From NCBI RefSeq assembly GCF_018130785.1, contig NZ_JAFCJT010000001.1, positions 806,001 to 870,000 of the forward strand: 64,000 nucleotides of DNA, given 5' to 3'. The position numbers and the translations under genes were made by a program. Positions 44,496 through 53,622 of the stretch are shown here, in pieces (positions within the stretch are counted from its first letter, which is position 1; every line of letters starts with the position of its first letter). This stretch comes from Bradyrhizobium liaoningense (GTDB lineage: Bacteria; Pseudomonadota; Alphaproteobacteria; Rhizobiales; Xanthobacteraceae). Below the pieces are notes generated by a model. That model saw only the letters and a program-made list of their open reading frames with translations. It had not been told where the DNA came from and ran no database searches.

Positions 44496-45515
44496 ATGAA
44501 GATCTGCATCTACGGCGCCGGCGCGATCGGCGGATATCTCGGGGTTCAACTCGCGCGCGCTGGCGCGGACGTCAGCCTGGTCGCCCGCGGCGCGCATCTT
44601 GCCGCGATGCGCGAGCGAGGCCTGACGCTGCTCGCGGGCGAGGAGAAGCACACCGTGCATCCGCGCTGCACCGACGATCCCGCCGAGCTCGGCGTGCAGG
44701 ACTACATCATCATCACGCTGAAGGCGCATTCGATCACGGGCGTGATCGAGAAGATGCAGCCCCTGCTCGGGCCGCACACCCGCATCGTCACCGCCGTCAA
44801 CGGCATCCCATATTGGTACTTCCACAAGCACGGCGGCCAATACGAGAATTCAACGCTTGAGAGCATCGACCCCGGCGGACGGCAGTGGCGCGAGATCGGC
44901 GCCGAGCGCGCCATCGGCTGCATCGTCTACCCCGCCACCGAGATCGAGGCGCCCGGCGTGATCCGCCACGTCTACGGCAACAATTTCCCGCTCGGCGAGC
45001 CCTCCGGCGAGATCACCTCCGACGTGCAGCGCCTCGCCGACCTCTTCGTCGCCGCCGGGCTGAAGGCGCCGGTGCTCGACCGCATCCGCGACGAGATCTG
45101 GCTGAAACTCTGGGGCAATGTCTGCTTCAACCCAATCAGCGCGCTGACCCATGCAACGCTCGACGTGATCTGCACCGATCCCTCCACGCGTGCGCTGTCG
45201 CGCGCGATCATGGTGGAGACGCAAGGCATCGCCGAGACGTTCGGCGTCAAATTCCGCGTCGACGTCGAGCGCCGCATCGAGGGCGCCCGCAAGGTCGGCG
45301 CGCACAAGACCTCGATGCTCCAGGATCTCGAGCGCGGCCGTCCGATGGAGATCGACCCGCTCGTCACCGTGGTGCAGGAGATGGGCCGCCTCACCGGCAT
45401 CGCCACGCCCGCGCTCGACTCGGTGCTGGCGATGGTGACCCAGCGCGCCCGCATCGCCGGCCTCTATGACGGCGTCTCGGCACCTCACGATCCCCGCGCA
45501 CTGGCGGTGGCATGA
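44496..45515 (+). CDS. PanE-family reductase (2-dehydropantoate 2-reductase; possible oxalyl-CoA reductase)
   Basis: A 339-residue NADP-dependent ketopantoate-reductase-fold protein: MKICIYGAGAIGGYLGVQLARAG is the nucleotide motif; the catalytic lysine lies in LKAHSITGVIEKM or the C-domain LWLKLWGNVCFNPISALT helix; VEPL-like C-domain residues DVERRIEGARKVGAHKTSMLQDLERGRPMEID are standard. Annotated PanE proteins next to oxalate genes can be oxalyl-CoA reductases: PanE2 of Methylobacterium extorquens was shown to reduce oxalyl-CoA to glyoxylate. The location behind two OFA carriers and the presence of gcl-hyi-glxR make that activity likely here, but pantoate synthesis is not excluded. The next gene overlaps by 4 bases. 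Confidence 0.85.
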   Translation: MKICIYGAGAIGGYLGVQLARAGADVSLVARGAHLAAMRERGLTLLAGEEKHTVHPRCTDDPAELGVQDYIIITLKAHSITGVIEKMQPLLGPHTRIVTAVNGIPYWYFHKHGGQYENSTLESIDPGGRQWREIGAERAIGCIVYPATEIEAPGVIRHVYGNNFPLGEPSGEITSDVQRLADLFVAAGLKAPVLDRIRDEIWLKLWGNVCFNPISALTHATLDVICTDPSTRALSRAIMVETQGIAETFGVKFRVDVERRIEGARKVGAHKTSMLQDLERGRPMEIDPLVTVVQEMGRLTGIATPALDSVLAMVTQRARIAGLYDGVSAPHDPRALAVA

Positions 45516-46300
45516 TGGCGGGCGAGATGAAACAATGGCTGCGCTTCCGCCATGCCGGTGCGACCGGTTTCGGCACGCTGACCTCATCGGGCATCAGCGT
45601 CCATGAAGGCGAGATGTTCGGCCGCAACGCGACGACCGGCAAAACGCTTGCGCTGTCGGAAGTCGAGCTGCTCGCACCTTGCGCGCCCAGCAAGATCGTC
45701 GCGCTCTGGAATAATTTCCACGCGCTCGCCGCCAAGCTGAACCAGCCTGAGCCGCCGGAGCCGCTCTATCTGCTGAAGGCGACCACCACGATCACGACGC
45801 CTGGCGCCGTGATCCGCCGCCCCTCTTACTACGACGGCAAGACCACCTATGAGGGCGAGCTCGGCATCGTCATCGGCAGGACCTGCGCCCGCGTCTCGCC
45901 GGCGGAAGCGGACAGCTTCATCTTCGGCTACACCTGCGTCAACGACATCACCGCCAACGACATCCTGACCAGCGATCCCACCTTCCCGCAATGGGCCCGC
46001 GCCAAGGGCATCGATGATTACGGCCCGTTCGGCCCCGTCATCGCGACCGGCCTCGATCCGGCCAAGCTCACCGTGCGCACCATCCTCAACGGGGCTGAGC
46101 GGCAGAACTATCCGATCTCGGACATGATCTTCACCGCGCAGGAGCTGGTCAGCAAAATCTCCCACGACATGACCCTGCTTCCCAGCGACCTCATCGCCGT
46201 CGGCACCTCGGTCGGCGTCGGCGTGATGAAGGAGCCGGTGAATATTGTGACCGTCGCAATCGACGGCATCGGCGAGCTGACGAACGAGTTTCGGCTGTAG
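45512..46300 (+). CDS. Fumarylacetoacetate hydrolase (FAH) family protein
   Basis: A 262-residue protein of the FAH superfamily: YLLKATTTITTPGAVIRRPSY, then the metal ligands in YEGELGIVIGR (Glu, Glu region) and FGYTCVNDITANDI (Asp). The end VGTSVGVGVMKEPVNI is typical. Members hydrolyse acylpyruvates, decarboxylate oxaloacetate, or hydrate 2-oxo-acids. Translationally coupled (ATGA) to the PanE-family gene, so the two likely act in one pathway. The start could also be an ATG a few codons later. Confidence 0.85.
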   Translation: MMAGEMKQWLRFRHAGATGFGTLTSSGISVHEGEMFGRNATTGKTLALSEVELLAPCAPSKIVALWNNFHALAAKLNQPEPPEPLYLLKATTTITTPGAVIRRPSYYDGKTTYEGELGIVIGRTCARVSPAEADSFIFGYTCVNDITANDILTSDPTFPQWARAKGIDDYGPFGPVIATGLDPAKLTVRTILNGAERQNYPISDMIFTAQELVSKISHDMTLLPSDLIAVGTSVGVGVMKEPVNIVTVAIDGIGELTNEFRL

Positions 46301-46459
46301 CCCTCCCAGTCATTCCGGGCGCAGCTCCGTCGTGCCCCGGAATGAAAGCCTACCGGCCATTTTCGCCGCAGCGCGGCAAAATTGATCCTGCGCAAATCGC
46401 GCCGTCGCGGCTGCCTTTATCCTTTCCGGCAATCGATTTCTGACGCCAGGGAGGACGCC

Positions 46460-46576
46460 ATGTCGACTGCCGGCAATGCGCTTTTGTGGACGGTCTTGTA
46501 CTTTGCTCTCGCGTTCGCCGCGATCTTCGTGGTCTGGTTTGCCGACAAGATGCGCTCGAACTTCCTCGGCAAGTGA
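46460..46576 (+). CDS. 38-residue single-span membrane protein
   Basis: MSTAGNALLWTVLYFALAFA... with one hydrophobic span (about 7-28) and a basic tail (DKMRSNFLGK). GGGAGG precedes the ATG at 46460. Too short for homology; the ribosome site and the clean topology make it credible. Confidence 0.55.
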   Translation: MSTAGNALLWTVLYFALAFAAIFVVWFADKMRSNFLGK

Positions 46577-46846
46577 TAGCGAGCACGACGTCGTAGCCCG
46601 GATGAGCGGAGCGTCATACGGAACAGACCGTGACGCGGTCCCGCATATCGCTACGCTCATGGGACGACAGGCCTCGCATCTTCGGGAAAACTCGGCAAAT
46701 CCAGCAGCCCCTTCCATCGTCTGCTGGCACAACCAGTCGTGGATTCACGCGACCAGGCGCATCAGGCAATCGGCGCGCCCCTTGATCTCGGTTCCGCTCT
46801 CCAATAGCAACTATGGCGAGAATGTGTCCCAAGTGGGGAAGTCACG
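46577..46846. other. Intergenic region, nothing recognised
   Basis: 270 bases without supported genes, repeats or strong hairpins. Confidence 0.4.
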
Positions 46847-48253
46847 ATGTGGCTGTTTTTCGTGGTTGCCTGGTTTGTCCTGCTAGCCGCCATCGCGATC
46901 CTCGCCCAGCAGGTGTTCGGCTATGACGTCGCGCACTTGCCCGCCCTGTTTGCGGACCTGCCGATGCCGCAGCGCATCGCAACCGGCGCGATCGTGACCC
47001 TCGGGCTGGCGCTGATCGGCGCCCCCGCCTGGCGGCTCTCGCGTCAGGACCGGCGCCTCAATACCCTGCGCGACCGCCTCAAGAAGACCCGCGAGGACGT
47101 CGTCGTCGCGCACGCCCTGCAAAACCACCTCGACGCCACCGTCCAGCACCTGATCGAAAGCGATCCCCGGGAGGCCGTCTCCGCCCTCCACGACAAGCTG
47201 GGCGAGATTGAGCAACGCGCGCTTCTCCAACAGGGCCGCAACGAATCCACCGACATGCACGACCAGCTCGCCGAGATCCGCCGCCGCCAGCAGGCGCTGC
47301 GCGAGACGGTTGGCAAGGTCGCCGATCAGCGCCGCGCGGTCGAGCCTGTGTTCACCGAGATCCGCGACCGCCAGAACCAGCTCGAACGCTCCCTGCTCGA
47401 CCTAGAGACCGACGACCGCAAGAACAACCTCGCCGACCGCCTGAAAGACGTGGCGCGCGACGTATCGGCGCTGCTGTCACGGGTGAACGCGGTCCAGGAC
47501 ATTTTCGTGACCCTCAACCAGTACAGGGAAGATCTGGCGAAATCCCATGCGGAGCTGGTCCCGCTGCGCTCGTCGGACGCCGGCATCAATGCCCTGATCG
47601 GCGAGCTCGGCCTCAGCCATGACCGGCTGGCCAAGAGCATCGACGAGCTCGAGACCGGCGGCGAGGCGCCGCTCGACACTCGCGTCGAGACGCTCTCGAA
47701 GAACAAGATCGAGATCGCGCAGCGCCTCGCCCGCATCGACGACAGCTTCAACATCCTGAAAGCGATCCGGCTCGATTTCGAGGAGCTCGGCCAGCGCCAG
47801 GCCCAGCTCGAACGCTCGCTCGCCGACGTCGAAACCGACCCCGACGGCAAGACCCTCGTCGATCGCCAGAACGCGCTGAACGATTTTGTCCTGCAGTCGC
47901 GCCAGCGTCTCGGCGCGTTGCAGGAGACGCTGGCGACGCTGAACGCCTTCAAGACGGAGCTGTCGAAGTCGCAGGCCGATCTCGTCCCGTTGAAGGCGCC
48001 GGTGTTCGGCATCGAGGCCCTGATCGCGGAGGTCGGCACCACCCGCGATCTCCTCGCAAAAACCGTCGGCGAGATCGAGGCGAACGGCGACGTCACCCTC
48101 GCCTCGCGCGTCGATGCGCTGAGCAAGAGCAAGCGCGAGGTCGAAGACAGGCTCGCCCGCATCTTCGACAATTTCAACGCGCTCGATGCCTTGCGAAAGG
48201 ACATCGGCGGCATCTTCTCGACGATCAGGAACAGCCTGAACCGAATCGGGTGA
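46847..48253 (+). CDS. Membrane-anchored coiled-coil protein with internal duplication
   Basis: A 468-residue protein with two hydrophobic segments at the N-terminus (about 2-22 and 44-62) and then a long helical, highly charged region. Two related blocks of about 150 residues follow one another: block A begins RQNQLERSLLDLETD (about 175) and block B RQAQLERSLADVETD (about 318); each goes on to LVPL, a GI-ALI-E-G segment, LAK-I-E, and SK-RLARI-D-FN. Looks like a membrane-anchored structural or tethering protein. No named family recognised. Confidence 0.75.
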   Translation: MWLFFVVAWFVLLAAIAILAQQVFGYDVAHLPALFADLPMPQRIATGAIVTLGLALIGAPAWRLSRQDRRLNTLRDRLKKTREDVVVAHALQNHLDATVQHLIESDPREAVSALHDKLGEIEQRALLQQGRNESTDMHDQLAEIRRRQQALRETVGKVADQRRAVEPVFTEIRDRQNQLERSLLDLETDDRKNNLADRLKDVARDVSALLSRVNAVQDIFVTLNQYREDLAKSHAELVPLRSSDAGINALIGELGLSHDRLAKSIDELETGGEAPLDTRVETLSKNKIEIAQRLARIDDSFNILKAIRLDFEELGQRQAQLERSLADVETDPDGKTLVDRQNALNDFVLQSRQRLGALQETLATLNAFKTELSKSQADLVPLKAPVFGIEALIAEVGTTRDLLAKTVGEIEANGDVTLASRVDALSKSKREVEDRLARIFDNFNALDALRKDIGGIFSTIRNSLNRIG

Positions 48254-48260
48254 TTAGCTG

Positions 48261-48340
48261 CGTAGGATGGGTAGAGCGTAGCGAAGCCCATCCCTTCTCC
48301 TCGCGCTGATCGTCAATGGGTTTCGCTGCTCTACTCATCC
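48261..48340. repeat. REP-like palindrome, diverged family member
   Basis: GGATGGGTAGAGCGTAGCGA near 48265 pairs with TCGCTGCTCTACTCATCC near 48340; related in design to the 91/94-bp palindromes at 34654 and 51795, though diverged. Confidence 0.6.
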
Positions 48341-48521
48341 CGCGGGCCTCAATCACGCCGCGCAGAAACATCCAGACACATCACATCTCGGCGCATCCGA
48401 TCAATGCCGCCAACTTGTCCCGTGCGCGCCGCAACTTGGACGCATTCCGACGTCCTTCTGTGAAGCGTGTCTGGGGGCACGGCACTGCCGTGTTTGGACT
48501 AAACCTTCTAGGGGTATCACT

Positions 48522-48713
48522 GTGAAGAAGATTGTAATTGCTCTGGGTGCGACGCTTGCTCTGGTGACGGCTGCGAACGCTGCGGATCTGCCGCGTCGCC
48601 AGCCCGTCTATCCTGCGGAGCAGGCGCCGATCGGCAAGATGCCGATTGGCAAGAGCCCGATTGGAAAGGCCCCGATCGGCAAGGCGCCCGGTCCGGTCGC
48701 TGCGCGCTACTGA
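48522..48713 (+). CDS. Small secreted protein with PIGK repeats
   Basis: A 63-residue protein. Signal peptide MKKIVIALGATLALVTAANA, then LPRRQPVYPAEQAPIGK followed by MPIGK, SPIGK, APIGK and APG, i.e. a five-residue repeat x-P-I-G-K four times. Start is a GTG at 48522. Mature form about 43 residues, basic and proline-rich. Family unknown; the repeat suggests binding to a polyanion or the cell wall, which is a guess. Confidence 0.65.
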   Translation: MKKIVIALGATLALVTAANAADLPRRQPVYPAEQAPIGKMPIGKSPIGKAPIGKAPGPVAARY

Positions 48714-48763
48714 TAGCAGCATCGCTGCATCAGTGTAACGGCCGGCAGTCGAGGGGGCACAGC

Positions 48764-49414
48764 GTGACGAACAAAACTGATCGATCGGGATCCTGCATCC
48801 TTGCAGGGTTCGCCCTCGCGGCCATGATCGCATGCACGACACCCTCGGCCTCGGCCCACGAAGCGAACAAGCGCGTTGCCGATGCGAATGCGCTTGCTAC
48901 GACCGACACCGCATCGCGACCTCAGCCGCAATCGACGCGGCGCCCCGTCGCGGGCGCCGAGAAGGGTCCCTACTACGTCGACTTCCGCGCGCGGACGGCG
49001 GCGAGCTGGGGCCATGCGTTCGTCTGGTACGGCAAGACCAGCGAGCGCGCCGTCGAAGTCGCGGGCCTCACGCCCGCCGGCGACACCTGGGCCTACGTGC
49101 TCGGTCACCTCACCTGGGTGCCAGCCGAAACCGGCGCGAGCTACGGCGATCTCGATCCGGACTATCTGACCGCGAACTACCGCGTCTATCTGAGCGAAGC
49201 CGACGCCAAGCGCGTGTTCGCCTACATCAAGAAATTACAGGCAAGCTCGCCGGTCTGGAACGCCGAGACCACCAACTGCACCGGCTTCATCGGCGACATC
49301 GCCGAGTTCATGGGATTGAAGGTCCCCTACCGTTGGCAGCGCCCGGAAAACTTCGTCAACAGCCTCAAGGAAATGAACGGTGGCCGCCAAATGGTGCGGC
49401 TGTCGGCGGAGTAG
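48764..49414 (+). CDS. Secreted protein with permuted-papain-like His/Cys motifs
   Basis: A 216-residue protein with a GTG start, signal peptide (ILAGFALAAMIACTTPSASA, about 12-31) and a mature domain of about 150 residues. ASWGHAFVWYGK (His) precedes ETTNCTGFIGDIAEFMG (Cys); His-before-Cys order with an NC motif is the arrangement in circularly permuted papain-like hydrolases such as NlpC/P60-type relatives and DUF4105. Envelope role likely; assignment is by pattern only. Confidence 0.68.
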   Translation: MTNKTDRSGSCILAGFALAAMIACTTPSASAHEANKRVADANALATTDTASRPQPQSTRRPVAGAEKGPYYVDFRARTAASWGHAFVWYGKTSERAVEVAGLTPAGDTWAYVLGHLTWVPAETGASYGDLDPDYLTANYRVYLSEADAKRVFAYIKKLQASSPVWNAETTNCTGFIGDIAEFMGLKVPYRWQRPENFVNSLKEMNGGRQMVRLSAE

Positions 49415-49420
49415 CTCTAC

Positions 49421-49500
49421 CGTCATTGCGAGCGCAGCGAAGCAATCCAGAGTCCCTCCGCGGAGACAGTCTGGATTGCTTCGCTGCGCTCGCAATGACG
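49421..49500. repeat. REP-like palindrome, family CGTCATTGCGAGCGCAGCGA (copy 2)
   Basis: 80 bp, ends CGTCATTGCGAGCGCAGCG and CGCTGCGCTCGCAATGACG; same length and arms as 34838-34917, centre differs. Seven bases after the preceding stop. Confidence 0.88.
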
Positions 49501-49645
49501 ATGTTGAAGCTGCGGGGCTCAATGACGCTTCAGCCGCCGTCCCGGCGGGCGCCCCGGTGAAGGGCACGCCCCCAAATTATCCGCCCCGCGGAATCCCCTC
49601 AGTCCCCGCATGACACCCCGCCCTCACCGCACGGCCCCGCAATAG

Positions 49646-50719
<1,074 letters not shown>

Positions 50720-50798
50720 GAAGGACAACTATCGCCCGAGAGGCGAGGTGATACTCGCCGTCGCTTAAACAGATACATCAAGCGCAAGAAAGCAATTC

Positions 50799-51767
50799 AT
50801 GAAGGCTTACGTCTACGGCCCTGATGGAGCTACGATTTCCGACGTCGCTCAACCTGCACCTAAAGGTTCACAGGTGCTGGTCCGCGTCCGCGCCTGCGGG
50901 CTGAACCGCGCCGACACCGGCATGCGCAAGGGCCACGCCCATGGCGCGGCCGGCGGCGTCGGCACCGTGCTCGGCATGGAATGGGCCGGCGAGGTCGCCG
51001 CGCTCGGACCGGACGCCAAGGGCGTGAAAGTCGGCGACCGCATCATGGGCTCGGGCGGCGCGGCGTTCGCCGAGTACACGCTCGCCGACCACGGCCGGCT
51101 GTTCCGCGCGCCCTCGAACATGAACTTCGAGGAGGCCGCCACCCTGCCCGTCGCACTCGCGACCATGCACAATGCCGTCGTCACCGTCGGCGGCGTGCAG
51201 CCCGGGCAAGCCGTGCTGATCCAGGGCGCGAGCTCCGGCGTCGGCCTGATGGCGATGCAGATTGCCAAGCTCAAGGGCGCCAAGCTCGTGATCGGCTCCT
51301 CGACTGATTCCTATCGCCGCGGCCGGCTCAAGGAGTATGGCGCCGATCTCGCGATCGACTCCTCCGACCCCAAATGGGTCGACGAGGTGCTGAAGGCGAC
51401 CGGCGGCGAAGGCGTCGACCTCATCGTCGATCAGGTCTCGGGCAAGGTCGCCAACCAGAACCTCGCGGCGACCAGGATCAAGGGCCGTATCGTCAATGTC
51501 GGCCGGCTCGGCGGCACCCATGCCGACTTCAACTTCGACCTGCATGCCGCCCGCCGCATCAATTATATCGGCGTCACCTTCCGCACCCGCACCATCGAGG
51601 AGGTCCGCGAGATCTTCGACGAGGTCCGCAAGGACATCTGGGGCGCGGTCGAGTCGCGCAAGCTCCAGCTGCCGATCGACAAGGTCTATGCGTTCGACGA
51701 CATCGACAAGGCGTTCGAGCACATGGAGGCGAACAAGCATCTGGGGAAGATCGTCGTGACGCTGTGA
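50799..51767 (+). CDS. Zinc-type alcohol dehydrogenase-like / quinone oxidoreductase
   Basis: A 322-residue MDR-family protein with GroES-like N-domain (VLVRVRACGLNRADTGMRKG) and Rossmann motif VLIQGASSGVGLMAMQIAKLKG (about 142). The structural and catalytic zinc cysteines of true alcohol dehydrogenases are lacking, so an NADPH:quinone oxidoreductase or enoyl reductase is likely. Substrate unknown. Confidence 0.87.
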   Translation: MKAYVYGPDGATISDVAQPAPKGSQVLVRVRACGLNRADTGMRKGHAHGAAGGVGTVLGMEWAGEVAALGPDAKGVKVGDRIMGSGGAAFAEYTLADHGRLFRAPSNMNFEEAATLPVALATMHNAVVTVGGVQPGQAVLIQGASSGVGLMAMQIAKLKGAKLVIGSSTDSYRRGRLKEYGADLAIDSSDPKWVDEVLKATGGEGVDLIVDQVSGKVANQNLAATRIKGRIVNVGRLGGTHADFNFDLHAARRINYIGVTFRTRTIEEVREIFDEVRKDIWGAVESRKLQLPIDKVYAFDDIDKAFEHMEANKHLGKIVVTL

Positions 51768-51794
51768 CCCTGGCCGGGCGATGAGCGCGCGGTT

Positions 51795-51888
51795 CGTAGG
51801 GTGGGCAAAGCGAAGCGTGCCCACCATTCCAGCTGGCGATCGCGAAAAGATGGTGGGCACGGCGCTACGCGCCTTTGCCCACCCTACG
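51795..51888. repeat. REP-like palindrome, family CGTAGGGTGGGCAAAG (copy 2)
   Basis: 94 bp with ends CGTAGGGTGGGCAAAG and CTTTGCCCACCCTACG, like 34654-34744. Confidence 0.85.
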
Positions 51889-52020
51889 AGAGCTGGGCAA
51901 GTGGCTTAAGCCCGCATTCAATTCAGAAGCATTCGCAATAGCTTCGCTCCTGCAACTCACTCGCGACTAGAGCTGTGGATCGTCGCTTGATGTTCAGCCC
52001 TAGGCTGCTAAATCCCGGCC

Positions 52021-53394
52021 ATGAGCGAACAGCACAACAAGACCTCGGTCGCGGCGATCTCGATCTTCGCCAGCGGCGGCATGGCGGCGGCCAAATTCGC
52101 GGTCGGCATCGCGATCGGCTCGCTGGCGCTGATCTCCGAGGCCCTGCATTCCTCGATCGACCTGGTCGCGACCATCATCACCTGGGCGGTGGTGCGGGTG
52201 TCCGACAAGCCAGCCGACGAAGAGCACCATTACGGCCACGGCAAGCTGGAGAGCATCTCCGCGCTCGGTGTCACCGCCCTGCTCTACGTGCTCGCCGGCG
52301 GCATCCTGGTCGAGTCCTATAGCCGTCTGCGCGAGGGAACCCCGCCGCCGACGATCTCGGCCGTGCCGTTCGTGGTGCTGGTGATCGACATCGTCGTGAA
52401 CCTGTGGCGGGCCCGCGCCCTGCACCGCGCCGCACGGGAAACGCGCAGCCAGGCACTCGCCGCCGACGCGCTGCATTTCGCCTCCGACGTACTCGGCTCG
52501 TTCGCAGTGATCATCGGCCTGATCCTGGCCGCCCTCGGATTCTGGTGGGGCGACGCCGCGGCGGCCGCCGCGGTCGCCGTGATGATCGCCCTGCTCGGCC
52601 TGCGCATGGCCGGCTCGACCGTGCAGACGCTGGTCGATCGCGCCCCCGAGGGCGCGCAGGAGAAGGCCACGGCCGCGATCCGAAGCGTACCCGGCGTGAT
52701 CGACGTCGAGCGGCTCCGGGTGCGCATGGTGGGAGCGACTACGTTCATCGACACCATCGCGAAGGTGCCGCGGACCTATCCGATCGACCGCGTCGAGGAG
52801 ATCAAGCGCAAGGCGCAGGCAGCCGTCACCAAAGTGTTCGGCGATACCGACCTCAGCTTCACTGCGGTCCCCGTCGCCCGCGACAACGAGACCGTGCGCG
52901 ACCGCATCATGGTGATCGCGCGCAATTCGGGCCTCGCCATCCACCACGTCACGGTGCACGATCTCGGCGCCAAGCTGATCGTCGGCATCGACCTCGAGGT
53001 GGACGCCAGGATGCAGCTCGACGCCGCCCATGACGTCGCCAACACGCTGGAGCGCAATATCCAGGAGGAGTTCGGCGCGGACGTCGAGGTCGACGTCCAC
53101 ATCGAGCCATTGGAACCGGAACTGCCGTTCGGCGTCGATGCCGCTCCGGAGCGGGTGCAGACCATCGCCGGCGCGCTCGCAGAATATGCTGCCGGCGGCG
53201 AGATCCACGACATTCACAACGTGCGTGTCCGCAACACCGACGCCGGCGAGATCGTCAACTTCCACTGCCGCGCCGCGCCCTCGATGAGCGTGATCAAGGT
53301 GCACGAGCATGTCGACGCGATCGAGCGCAGGCTGCGCCGTGCGTTCCCGAGCGTGAAGCGCGTCATCAGTCACGCCGAGCCGCCGCGTGCGTGA
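52021..53394 (+). CDS. Cation diffusion facilitator (CDF) metal transporter
   Basis: A 457-residue protein with the CDF core: six membrane helices in the first 210 residues, metal site residues in EALHSSIDLVAT and HHYGHGKLES (helix 2 and loop), and DALHFASDVLG (helix 5). The C-terminal cytoplasmic domain is duplicated or extended (from about 210 to 457, with two ferredoxin-like stretches), longer than the usual 300 residues. It exports divalent metal (Zn, Fe, Mn or Cd) using proton exchange. Single gene. Confidence 0.9.
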   Translation: MSEQHNKTSVAAISIFASGGMAAAKFAVGIAIGSLALISEALHSSIDLVATIITWAVVRVSDKPADEEHHYGHGKLESISALGVTALLYVLAGGILVESYSRLREGTPPPTISAVPFVVLVIDIVVNLWRARALHRAARETRSQALAADALHFASDVLGSFAVIIGLILAALGFWWGDAAAAAAVAVMIALLGLRMAGSTVQTLVDRAPEGAQEKATAAIRSVPGVIDVERLRVRMVGATTFIDTIAKVPRTYPIDRVEEIKRKAQAAVTKVFGDTDLSFTAVPVARDNETVRDRIMVIARNSGLAIHHVTVHDLGAKLIVGIDLEVDARMQLDAAHDVANTLERNIQEEFGADVEVDVHIEPLEPELPFGVDAAPERVQTIAGALAEYAAGGEIHDIHNVRVRNTDAGEIVNFHCRAAPSMSVIKVHEHVDAIERRLRRAFPSVKRVISHAEPPRA

Positions 53395-53622
53395 TGGACA
53401 GTGCGCGAGCGATCACGCGTTCTCGTTTCGGACTCGTCGCGCACGTCGATTTGCGGACGCCGGATGCGCGAACTCTCCGTGGGATAAGAATAATTTCGCG
53501 TTAACGTTTCGTTGACTCTCGACAGCCTGCGAAAACTGGATTCAAATCGGGCATGATTCGGAAGTGACGTGGGGCTGCTTCCGAACTCAAGTTGCAAGCA
53601 GGTTTTCCAGGGGGCCGAAGGC
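53395..53622. other. Upstream region of histidine kinase
   Basis: 228 bases; AT-richer stretch around 53485-53520 (GATAAGAATAATTTCGCGTTAACG) is a plausible promoter. No gene. Confidence 0.45.
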
